In this document: piece by piece, positions 1 through 5,063 of the stretch
How positions within the stretch are numbered: position 1 is the first letter of the stretch
Layout: every line of letters begins with the position of its first letter
NCBI GenBank assembly: GCA_964408125.1
Contig: CAYOYC010000025.1
Span: 1-9,002, forward strand
From: CABMGO01 sp964408125
GTDB lineage: Archaea > Nanobdellota > Nanobdellia > Pacearchaeales > GW2011-AR1
DNA: 9,002 nt
Reading direction: 5' to 3'
Translations under genes and position numbers: made by a program
The notes under the pieces: generated by a model
The model's database searches: none
Told to the model about the DNA's origin: nothing
The model's input: the letters and a program-made list of their open reading frames with translations, nothing else

Positions 1-149
1 AACTAACAATTAACATTGAAGGAATAGATGAAAAAGCAGAAGAATTAGCATTAAGGCTATATTCAGGTATAACAACAAGAAATATAATAGATGATTATTG
101 TTCTATGTATTTTAATAGACTTGAAAGAGTAAATGCGCCATCCGGATAA
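1..149 (+). CDS. C-terminal end of an unidentified protein (5' end outside window)
   Basis: An open frame enters from the left edge (first full codon at base 3) and stops with TAA at 147-149, giving the last 48 residues of a protein. The piece is acidic at its start (GIDEKAEELALRLYSG) and ends RLERVNAPSG. The only in-frame Met is late, near base 108, so this is more likely a tail than a complete small gene. I do not recognise the family and no motif is visible. About 140 AT-rich bases follow before the next gene. Confidence 0.5.
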   Translation, partial: LTINIEGIDEKAEELALRLYSGITTRNIIDDYCSMYFNRLERVNAPSG

Positions 150-271
150 TTAACTCTCCTTGTACCTTAAAGCTTTCCTTAAATATTCACTACTCAGAAT
201 TTAAACAATTTTAGTATTTACGATTAAAAGACATGGTTTCAAAGTAAACATTTATCAAAGTAATCAGTTTG

Positions 272-279
272 TATATAAA
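272..279 (+). promoter_or_regulatory. TATA box of the EPSP-synthase-like gene
   Basis: TATATAAA in an otherwise featureless AT-rich gap. With the usual archaeal spacing of about 25 bases, transcription would start near base 300. That falls between the two possible start codons (290 and 311) and favours the second one. Confidence 0.5.
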
Positions 280-289
280 TCTTTAAATA

Positions 290-1201
290 ATGTACATAAT
301 AACCATTATCATGCCATCTGAGATAGAAGAAATATTACAGTATATTCCCCTTGATAAATCTTGGGTAATAAGAATGGGGGTTCTTGATTTAGTAAATGGT
401 TATTCTGACATAAATACATTTTTAGAAAATCAACAAAATCTAGGAGGAGATATGAAAGCCTTACATAGAGTGATTAGGGATTGGGATAATCCTTCCAAGC
501 CTATAGATGTTGGAGAGTCTGGAACAATTTATAGATTCGCAAGATTTTATACTTGGAAAGAAAAACTTCAAAGAGAAATAAAAACTTCAGACACCTTGGT
601 AAAAAGAATAGGGAGGGGAGCAATCTGCAATGATCCTGGAATTGTTAATCTTTCTCCAGAAGAACTTCTTGAATTAGATAGCAAAACTTCTCAATGGGCT
701 ACAATGGCTTACCTTCTTGGAGACAGAGAAAAGGTCGATAATCCTCCATTTAAACTTAAAGTTACATATGATGCAGTAAAACATTGGGAAGATGCAAGAA
801 AGTCTGGGAAAGTCTGGGAGGCAAGAAAAGATCCTACAATTTTAAATCAAGCTCTTGCCTTTGTTAATTATTTAAAAACAGGAGAAATTAAGTTTGAACC
901 CGAACAAGCAGAAGATTATTGTTTTGCAAGAGCTTTTAATCTTCTTGATGAAGGAAAAGCCCGACAGTTATATCCTAGTTTAGAAGGACATGAAACACCT
1001 AGATTTGAAGAAATGGAAAAGTCTTTGGATGAAGTAAAAATGGGAAAGATTAGTTCTGAAGACCATAGAGTTGTTCAGGCAATTGCAATGAAATACTTCC
1101 CTAATGGTTTTGATCGAAACAATTTTATTAATCCAGATTGTGTAAATAAAACCTGGCCAAAATTCTGGGATTTCATGGATTATTGCAGGAAAGATAAGTA
1201 A
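290..1201 (+). CDS. EPSP synthase-like protein, strongly shortened (AroA/MurA superfamily)
   Basis: I assign this to the EPSP synthase (enolpyruvyl transferase) superfamily from ordered motifs. Residues 22-28 DKSWVIR match the DKSxxxR phosphate/PEP-binding motif. Residues 75-83 GESGTIYRF match GNSGTxxR. T133-S134-Q135 match SSQ, followed by PPF at 152-154 for KPY. D209 matches catalytic Asp313 of E. coli AroA, H234-E-T-P-R238 the KETDR motif (Glu341), E257-D-H-R260 the NDHR motif, and C284-V-N-K-T-W-P-K-F the final CxxKTFPxF motif (Lys411). DKS rather than the MurA NKN-type motif points to the EPSPS side. EPSPS normally has about 430 residues and joins shikimate-3-phosphate to PEP. This protein has 303, with the largest loss (about 68 residues, roughly one folding unit) between SSQ and the catalytic Asp. 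No other aro gene adjoins it except a kinase-like gene at 2230-2799. The substrate may not be shikimate-3-phosphate. The true start may be the Met at 311. Confidence 0.62.
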   Translation: MYIITIIMPSEIEEILQYIPLDKSWVIRMGVLDLVNGYSDINTFLENQQNLGGDMKALHRVIRDWDNPSKPIDVGESGTIYRFARFYTWKEKLQREIKTSDTLVKRIGRGAICNDPGIVNLSPEELLELDSKTSQWATMAYLLGDREKVDNPPFKLKVTYDAVKHWEDARKSGKVWEARKDPTILNQALAFVNYLKTGEIKFEPEQAEDYCFARAFNLLDEGKARQLYPSLEGHETPRFEEMEKSLDEVKMGKISSEDHRVVQAIAMKYFPNGFDRNNFINPDCVNKTWPKFWDFMDYCRKDK

Positions 1202-1233
1202 TCCGACTAAAGATATTTAATTTAAAATAATGT

Positions 1234-1446
1234 TTAGTATTTCCCCAAACAAAACTTATAGCCCCCTGAACCTATCTTGAGTTCGCATTTAACCGCTGGT
1301 AAACAAGTGTCGGCCTCTGGATTGTATTCGCAGTAGTTATTGTAGTCAAATTCCCTGTCATAGTTGTCGGATATTAGCACAACTTCGCCAGTTACTCTAA
1401 TGTTTTTATAAGCGAAGAACCCCAATATTAGGATTAGAAGTATCAT
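1234..1446 (-). CDS. Small membrane-anchored or secreted cysteine-containing protein
   Basis: A 70-residue frame in a gap with no competing gene. It begins with a hydrophobic stretch (residues 1-13, MILLILILGFFAY) followed by a polar, acidic, Tyr/Asn-rich region with four cysteines (39, 48, 54, 66) that could form two disulfides outside the cell. This suggests a signal anchor with a small extracytoplasmic domain. No family is recognised. It ends 32 bases from the convergent EPSP-synthase-like gene and is divergent from the 2H-phosphoesterase gene. The frame is closed by a stop a few codons upstream of the ATG, and no basic residues precede the hydrophobic stretch, so the N-terminus is as long as it can be. 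A short random frame remains possible. Confidence 0.5.
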   Translation of the reverse strand: MILLILILGFFAYKNIRVTGEVVLISDNYDREFDYNNYCEYNPEADTCLPAVKCELKIGSGGYKFCLGKY

Positions 1447-1460
1447 AATGACTAGGGGGG

Positions 1461-1470
1461 GTATTTATAC
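1461..1470 (-). promoter_or_regulatory. TATA-like box for the small cysteine protein gene
   Basis: On the minus strand this reads GTATAAATAC, about 19 bases before the ATG at 1446. It is slightly close for a leaderless start but is the only TATA-like word in this divergent gap facing this way. Confidence 0.35.
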
Positions 1471-1490
1471 GCAAAATCGATTTAGAAAAG

Positions 1491-1500
1491 TTTTATAATC
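1491..1500 (+). promoter_or_regulatory. TATA box for the 2H-phosphoesterase gene
   Basis: TTTTATAATC centred about 25 bases before the ATG at 1521, with no ribosome binding site in between. This fits a leaderless archaeal transcript. Confidence 0.5.
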
Positions 1501-1520
1501 TCATTACATTTTAACTGCCT

Positions 1521-2072
1521 ATGGGTAAATTGGGTAAATATTTTATTGGTTATCTTATAAACGGAAACGCTAAGTCCTATCATAATAAATTAGCCAACGA
1601 CATAGCGAACAAATTTAAAATCTTTAAGATCTCGGATCAAGTTGACCCGCATATTACTTTTAAGGGATTTACTATCTTGTTAAATAAATTGCAGTTACAA
1701 GAACTTGAAGTACTACTTAAAAAGTTTTGCAATAAAAATAACAAAACTAAAATAAAATTAAAGGGTATTGGGCATTTTGATAATAAAGTAATTTTTATTG
1801 AAGTTGAACCATCGAAAGAGATGAAATTGCTTTACGCAGAGTTTGTTAAAGAATTAGAAAATTTAAGATGGGTTCCTTGGAACCAATACGATAAAGAAAA
1901 TATTCATTTTCATGCGACCCTTGCAGAAAAATTTGAAGAAGATAAATTTGAGAGAATATACAAATTTGCTTCCAAAGAAAAACCAGACTTTGATTTAGAA
2001 CTGGATAATATTTGTATTTTAAAAAAGCCAAAAGATAAATGGATACTATATAAAAAATTTAAGTTAAATTAG
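1521..2072 (+). CDS. 2H phosphoesterase superfamily protein (2'-5' RNA ligase/ThpR-like)
   Basis: The two HxT motifs that define the 2H phosphoesterases are present: H44-I-T46 in DPHITFKG and H131-A-T133 in IHFHATLA, 87 residues apart in a 183-residue protein, the usual size for LigT/ThpR-like enzymes. Family members act on 2'-5' phosphodiester or cyclic phosphate ends of RNA, for example opening 2',3'-cyclic phosphates. The two histidines form the active site in a bilobed fold. The N-terminal strand (YFIGYLING) and the central strand (NKVIFIEVEP) fit that fold. The sequence is too divergent to name the substrate: RNA-end processing is likely, but cyclic-nucleotide or ADP-ribose 1",2"-cyclic phosphate hydrolysis is possible. 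It is transcribed alone from the TATA box at 1491-1500 and faces the kinase-like gene convergently. Confidence 0.8.
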   Translation: MGKLGKYFIGYLINGNAKSYHNKLANDIANKFKIFKISDQVDPHITFKGFTILLNKLQLQELEVLLKKFCNKNNKTKIKLKGIGHFDNKVIFIEVEPSKEMKLLYAEFVKELENLRWVPWNQYDKENIHFHATLAEKFEEDKFERIYKFASKEKPDFDLELDNICILKKPKDKWILYKKFKLN

Positions 2073-2100
2073 AAGGTTTTATTCACACCCCACTAATACT

Positions 2101-2119
2101 AGGGCCGAATCCCGGCTCT
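2101..2119. other. GC-rich hairpin in a convergent intergenic gap
   Basis: AGGGCCG and CGGCTCT pair (one G-U) around a five-base loop AATCC, a 7 bp stem that stands out in very AT-rich surroundings, 28 bases after the stop of the 2H-phosphoesterase gene. No U-run follows directly. A tRNA T-arm was considered but the loop sequence and stem positions do not fit. It may help end transcription of the convergent genes. Confidence 0.35.
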
Positions 2120-2127
2120 CGGTTTAA

Positions 2128-2141
2128 TTGAACGCTTTCAA
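2128..2141. repeat. TTGAACGCTTTCAA repeat, copy 1
   Basis: This 14-base word (15 with a preceding A) occurs again exactly at 7479-7492. It is an imperfect palindrome (TTGAA / TTCAA around CGCT). Here it lies in the gap between two convergent genes, nine bases after the GC-rich hairpin. Confidence 0.45.
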
Positions 2142-2229
2142 AAACTAAATCTTATCAAAGTTTGTCCTTATAACCTTCATGTCTTCTTGTTTAAGATTGC
2201 TTTTAAAAGAAAGTAATTCTAAAACAAAT

Positions 2230-2799
2230 CTATTGGCTATATTTAGTTACAATTTCATTAGCTATTTGTTCAGGAGTTTTATTTCTTATATATATGATAA
2301 AATTAGCATTTCTGCGCAAGATATATAAGAATCTAGGATGTCTTTTTAATGTCTTCCAGAAAAGAGTTAATTTATTAAAGTCTTTGAAATGAGCGCGCTT
2401 TTTTTCTCTAGAAAATAAAGTAAATATAGATAGAATAAAACATCTCGAAGGCAATAAACCAATAACAACTGAATTCTTCTTGGCAAATTGTCTTACTTCT
2501 TCTGAAGCTCTGGGAAAATCTTTATATGTAAACGAACCTCCTGAAAGATCAAAAATATAATTCTTTTCTTTTTTATAAATCCGAGTTATTAAATCATAAC
2601 CTCTTTTTTCTATAAACTTTTTAATTATGCCTGATTTAATAGCCTTATCTAATCCCCCTTGTTTCTTTAGAGCCTTGTGCCCTATTTCATCTGAAGAAAT
2701 GTATTTTAAATTTAATTTTTTAGCAACAATCTTAGATATTGTTGTTTTACCTACAGAACGTGGACCTGTTATTGTTATGTTTAGAACTTCTTTTTTCAT
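2230..2799 (-). CDS. Shikimate kinase-like P-loop kinase
   Basis: Residues 12-20 GPRSVGKTT form a Walker A P-loop. The following stretch LNLKYISSDEI places D37 where shikimate kinases have the substrate-binding Asp of their DxD motif. A region KKFIEKRGYDLITRIYKKE (60-78) resembles the GExxFRxxE segment, with R73 at the shikimate-binding Arg position. F83-D-L-S-G-G-S-F matches the GGG motif, here SGG. R131-E-K-K-R-A-H-F resembles the lid RxxRPxF motif. The C-terminal part (NFIIYIRNKTPEQIANEIV) matches the family's usual last strand and helix. Length (189) is close to AroK (about 170). Most archaea use a GHMP-type shikimate kinase, so a bacterial-type fold here is notable, though the substrate is unproven and another small-molecule kinase activity is possible. 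GGGG at -5 to -2 (AAGGGGTTATG) may act as a ribosome binding site. Confidence 0.6.
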   Translation of the reverse strand: MKKEVLNITITGPRSVGKTTISKIVAKKLNLKYISSDEIGHKALKKQGGLDKAIKSGIIKKFIEKRGYDLITRIYKKEKNYIFDLSGGSFTYKDFPRASEEVRQFAKKNSVVIGLLPSRCFILSIFTLFSREKKRAHFKDFNKLTLFWKTLKRHPRFLYILRRNANFIIYIRNKTPEQIANEIVTKYSQ

Positions 2800-2915
2800 A
2801 ACCCCTTAAAGTTAATGGGCTTTTTAGGAGTTTGGGTTCTGGAGCAGAAATGGTTTTTGTAATAGTTTCATTCTTCTTATAATTTTATCTTTGAACTTGT
2901 CAGCCAAACATTTCT

Positions 2916-2941
2916 GTTACGTAATTGCCCAATAACGTAAC
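2916..2941. promoter_or_regulatory. 26-base inverted repeat upstream of the GNAT gene, candidate operator
   Basis: GTTACGT at the left end pairs with ACGTAAC at the right end. After one mismatch, four more pairs (AATTG side with CAAT side) continue toward the centre, leaving almost no loop. It lies between the divergent kinase-like and acetyltransferase genes and abuts a TATA-like AATTAAAAG at 2942-2950, a position where a dimeric regulator would block or assist transcription of the acetyltransferase. Confidence 0.45.
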
Positions 2942-2984
2942 AATTAAAAGCTATCTAAACCCCTCTAATTGGAAGAGAGTTAAA

Positions 2985-3455
2985 ATGATACTAAGCATTC
3001 GACGTATTAGAAAGAAGGATTTGGATAAACTTGCAGAAATTTTTACAGATGTATATGCTAAATTTGATGTTGGAGAGAGATGGACTAAGAAAACAGCATA
3101 TCCTATGCTACAATATTGGATAAAAAAACAGCCAGACCTATGTTTCTTAGTGGAATATGATAGAAGAATAGTAGGTGCCTTTTGTACTTGTGTCAAACCT
3201 TGGTGGGATGGAAATCACTTGTCTGATGCAGAATTCTTTATTCATCCTGATTATCAAAAGAAGAGAGTAGGAACAGAGTTATTAAAATTCGTTCTTGGTT
3301 ATGCTATAAAAAAATACCATGTAGTTAGCTTTGATGCATTTACCTTTAGGGGTAAATATCCCCTTAAATGGTATGAAAAGATAGGGTTTGAAGAAATAAA
3401 AGAATGGGCGATGATTTCTTGTAATCCTGTCGAGGTCTTGAAGAGATTAGAATGA
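2985..3455 (+). CDS. GNAT family N-acetyltransferase
   Basis: Starting at the ATG at 2985 the protein has 156 residues, typical for a GNAT enzyme, and begins IRRIRKKDLDKLAEIF, the usual first strand and helix. Motif A is at 83-100: EFFIHPDYQKKRVGTELL, where Q91-K-K-R-V-G-T forms the acetyl-CoA pyrophosphate-binding loop. Motif B is near 128-136 (KWYEKIGFE). The acceptor cannot be read from sequence. A frame extends upstream to a TTG at 2925, but those 20 residues run through the inverted repeat and a TATA-like stretch and precede the conserved domain. The ATG at 2985 also has a purine-rich GGAAGAGAG five bases before it, so I prefer it. A T-rich terminator follows. Confidence 0.85.
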   Translation: MILSIRRIRKKDLDKLAEIFTDVYAKFDVGERWTKKTAYPMLQYWIKKQPDLCFLVEYDRRIVGAFCTCVKPWWDGNHLSDAEFFIHPDYQKKRVGTELLKFVLGYAIKKYHVVSFDAFTFRGKYPLKWYEKIGFEEIKEWAMISCNPVEVLKRLE

Positions 3456-3484
3456 CTCTTTGTACAACCATGTGCTCCCCAACA

Positions 3485-3503
3485 TTTTTATATTCCTTTT
3501 TTT
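3485..3503 (+). terminator. T-rich terminator after the acetyltransferase gene
   Basis: Two T-runs (TTTTTA and seven Ts at 3497-3503) begin about 30 bases after the stop codon. Archaeal polymerases typically terminate on such U-tracts without needing a hairpin. Confidence 0.45.
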
Positions 3504-3560
3504 AAATTTAAACGAAAGATTGAGAAAAGAGAAGATGTGCTTAGATTTTAGGATAGGAAA

Positions 3561-3642
3561 ATCATCTAACTTCTTTGAGAAAGAAGGATACTTTAGCAGA
3601 ACTTACGTTCTGTCTATGGCTCTCAATCGCCGAGGGGCTTTG
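3561..3642 (-). repeat. Structured ~80-base repeat, copy A
   Basis: Aligns without gaps to copy B at 77 of 82 positions by my count. Shared parts, read on the plus strand: a hairpin CTTCTTT-GAG-AAAGAAG (3570-3586), TTTAGCAGAACTT, the hairpin CAGAAC-TTAC-GTTCTG, an invariant GTTCTGTCTATGGCTCTCAA, and a closing GCC-loop-GGC. It overlaps the 3' end of the toxin gene on the minus strand and encodes that protein's last 26 residues or so. The outer boundary next to base 3561 matches copy B (ATCATCTAAC) but not copy C. Confidence 0.85.
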
Positions 3643-3981
3643 CTTTAACGCCTCCTTACCAATTGCTCTTAAAAAATCTTTAACCCTTTCTATTGTTTCT
3701 TGTTGATCCTTTTTATCAGACATTGCTATAAATTTTATTAGTAAATTTAATAGTTCTGAATCGTCCATGATTTTTATTTTATATCCGTCAACTATGAAAT
3801 AGAATCTGAAAGAATTATATCTTATTTCCTTAATTAAAATTCCGCCAACCTGAGTGAGCTCTTTCCCCTTTTTTGGATTGTCCTTTAAGGAGTAAAGAAG
3901 CTTAAGAACATCTGTAGATTCATTTTTGAATTTTTTATATATTTTTTCTTTTAAATCCTCGGGTATAATTATTTCGGCCAT
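3562..3981 (-). CDS. RelE/ParE-like toxin of a type II toxin-antitoxin pair, with repeat-derived tail
   Basis: The 139-residue protein follows a ribbon-helix-helix antitoxin with a 13-base overlap (ATGGCCGAAATAA), the classic layout of type II pairs. The region 10-108 has the short helical start, the KKGKEL turn, and the strand series GGILIKEIRYNSFRFYFIVDGYKIKIMD expected of the RelE/ParE fold, whose members cleave mRNA on the ribosome or poison gyrase. Residues 84-108 (IAMSDKKDQQETIERVKDFLRAIG) resemble the C-terminal helix of archaeal members. From about residue 113 the protein is encoded by repeat copy A (QSPSAIESHRQNVSSAKV, then a few more residues), ending at a TGA at the repeat's outer edge. 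The native protein probably ended near GKEAL, so this tail looks acquired and could affect activity. Family membership is inferred without a search. Confidence 0.7.
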   Translation of the reverse strand: MAEIIIPEDLKEKIYKKFKNESTDVLKLLYSLKDNPKKGKELTQVGGILIKEIRYNSFRFYFIVDGYKIKIMDDSELLNLLIKFIAMSDKKDQQETIERVKDFLRAIGKEALKQSPSAIESHRQNVSSAKVSFFLKEVR

Positions 3982-4190
3982 CTTTTTTCAGCCTCTGCCA
4001 TGGCTTGTTCTATAGAGATGCATCCTTCCTCGTTCATAACAACATCTCTGAGCATTCTTTCTCTCGCACTTTTTAGAAGTCTTTCAAGGATTTCAGCATA
4101 TGATTCTCCCTTTAGCCCATATTCCTGAATTCTTTCTTTTACACTCATTGGTATTGCTATTGTTGTATTTTTTTCTTGGTATTTTGCCAT
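3969..4190 (-). CDS. Ribbon-helix-helix antitoxin
   Basis: A 73-residue protein whose first half (NTTIAIPMSVKERIQEYGLK, then GESYAEILERLL) is the strand-helix-helix pattern of RHH antitoxins such as VapB/RelB types: a short alternating beta strand that would contact DNA as a dimer, then two helices. The C-terminal half (ISIEQAMAEAEKRWPK) would wrap the toxin. It is the first gene of a two-gene operon and overlaps the toxin start. Its promoter carries clustered palindromes (4194-4219), the expected target for autorepression by the antitoxin or the complex. The ATG lies only a few bases from the first half-site, consistent with a very short or absent leader. Confidence 0.75.
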   Translation of the reverse strand: MAKYQEKNTTIAIPMSVKERIQEYGLKGESYAEILERLLKSARERMLRDVVMNEEGCISIEQAMAEAEKRWPK

Positions 4191-4193
4191 TTT

Positions 4194-4219
4194 ATTATAA
4201 CCGTTATAATTATTATAAC
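4194..4219. promoter_or_regulatory. Tandem palindromic operator over the toxin-antitoxin promoter
   Basis: Two overlapping inverted repeats share a half-site: ATTATAA-CCG-TTATAAT at 4194-4210, and GTTATAAT-T-ATTATAAC at 4203-4219, a perfect 8 bp palindrome around one base. A weaker related half-site (CTTATAG) follows near 4221. Half-sites are 8-10 bases apart, about one helical turn, as for cooperatively binding RHH dimers. The TTATAA words also serve as the likely TATA box for the minus-strand operon starting at 4190, so binding would mask it. Confidence 0.65.
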
Positions 4220-4251
4220 TCTTATAGTTTATAAACTTTTCGTTGGAAGCA

Positions 4252-4258
4252 TTTAAAA
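4252..4258 (+). promoter_or_regulatory. TATA box of radC
   Basis: TTTAAAA centred 28 bases before the ATG at 4283, with no ribosome binding site between. This suggests a leaderless transcript diverging from the toxin-antitoxin operon. Confidence 0.4.
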
Positions 4259-4282
4259 CCGTGAAAAGTATTTTCTTTTAAA

Positions 4283-4942
4283 ATGAGGATAAAAGATTTA
4301 CCAGATTCTTCTAGGCCGCGTGAGAGATTTTTGGCTAAAGGACCAGAGGCTCTTAGTGATGCTGAATTGTTGGCTTTAATTTTGAGAATAGGTAATTGGC
4401 AAGAGAATGTTGTTGAGATGGCGAATAGGTTGCTTTCTATGTATTCTTTAGAGAAATTATTTGATTGTTCTATGGATGAGCTTCAAAGAATAGGGGGTAT
4501 AGGGCCGACGAAGGCAATGCAGTTGCTTGCGGTAAGGGAAATAGGTAAGCGTTATAATAATTCTAAGAATCCTATAACTAAAATAACTTCTGCTAAGGAT
4601 GTTTTTGACTATTTTAGAGAGGGTTTGAGAAATGAGAAGCAAGAGAATTTCATTGTTTTACTTTTGGATACTAAAAATCAAATAATTAAAGATGAATTAG
4701 TAACTAGAGGAGTTTTGGATGCTGCTATTGTTCATCCACGTGAAATATTTAAGCCGGCTATAAGGAATTCGGCTGCTAAAATAATTTTAGTTCATAATCA
4801 TCCGTCAGGAGATCCTAATCCTAGTCCTGAAGATCTAGATATAACTGATAGGATTAAGAAATCTGGAGAAGAATTAGATATTCGAGTCTTAGATCACGTT
4901 ATAATTGGGAGAGAAACGTACTGGAGCTTCGCGGAGAACTAG
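4283..4942 (+). CDS. radC: RadC family JAB/MPN+ domain protein
   Basis: Full-length RadC (219 residues). The N-terminal part has the family signature RPRERFLAKGPEALSDAELLA and a helix-hairpin-helix at 68-80 (QRIGGIGPTKAMQ). The C-terminal JAMM metal site is complete: H171-N-H173-P-S-G-D-P-N-P-S-P-E-D, with an upstream Glu at 121 (QENFIVLLLD) as the catalytic acid. JAMM proteins are zinc hydrolases. RadC's role is unsettled: an early link to DNA repair was not upheld, and it is often carried on mobile elements. RadC is far commoner in bacteria than archaea, so transfer is likely. It stands alone on the plus strand between two minus-strand toxin-antitoxin-like modules, and its stop lies 15 bases before copy B of the structured repeat. 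Confidence 0.92.
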   Translation: MRIKDLPDSSRPRERFLAKGPEALSDAELLALILRIGNWQENVVEMANRLLSMYSLEKLFDCSMDELQRIGGIGPTKAMQLLAVREIGKRYNNSKNPITKITSAKDVFDYFREGLRNEKQENFIVLLLDTKNQIIKDELVTRGVLDAAIVHPREIFKPAIRNSAAKIILVHNHPSGDPNPSPEDLDITDRIKKSGEELDIRVLDHVIIGRETYWSFAEN

Positions 4943-4956
4943 ACCTATAGATTTCA

Positions 4957-5038
4957 ATCATCTAACTTCTTTTAGAAAGAAGGATATTTTAGCAGAACTT
5001 ACGTTCTGTCTATGGCTCTCAAACGCCGATGGGCTCTG
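4957..5038 (-). repeat. Structured ~80-base repeat, copy B
   Basis: Near-identical to copy A. Hairpins on the plus strand are CTTCTTT-TAG-AAAGAAG (4966-4982) and CAGAAC-TTAC-GTTCTG (4993-5008), followed by the invariant GTTCTGTCTATGGCTCTCAA and GCC-GATG-GGC. It starts 25 bases beyond the stop of the minus-strand gene 5064-5690, so unlike A and C it is wholly untranslated, and it fills the gap between that gene and radC. A T-rich stretch at 5041-5054 separates it from the gene. TTTCAA just outside the hairpin (4952-4958) is shared with copy C. Confidence 0.88.
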
Positions 5039-5063
5039 CATCTTTCTTTTTTCTTAAAGCAGC

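Noticed and set aside
1846..2031. Minus-strand frame of 61 codons inside the 2H-phosphoesterase gene
   Set aside because: It lies wholly antisense to a gene with clear catalytic motifs and shows no domain of its own.
2101..2119. tRNA T-arm or tRNA fragment
   Set aside because: The loop is AATCC rather than TTCRANY, the stem is seven pairs, and no acceptor end or D-arm can be found nearby.
2925..2984. Upstream extension of the acetyltransferase from a TTG codon
   Set aside because: The extra 20 residues come from the inverted repeat and TATA-like stretch and precede the normal start of the GNAT fold.
3561..3642. Integron attC site
   Set aside because: The outer edge reads GTTAGAT on the minus strand, which fits GTTRRRY in copies A and B, but copy C lacks it and no matching RYYYAAC lies at the other end. 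The element folds as several hairpins, not one long imperfect palindrome.
3561..3642. Known self-cleaving ribozyme or box C/D RNA within the repeat
   Set aside because: No hammerhead core (CUGAUGA/GAAA), no twister-type arrangement and no paired C and D boxes could be found on either strand.
3460..3648. Plus-strand frame of 62 codons after the acetyltransferase
   Set aside because: It runs through a T-rich terminator and repeat copy A, overlaps the toxin gene antisense, and has no recognisable composition of a protein domain.
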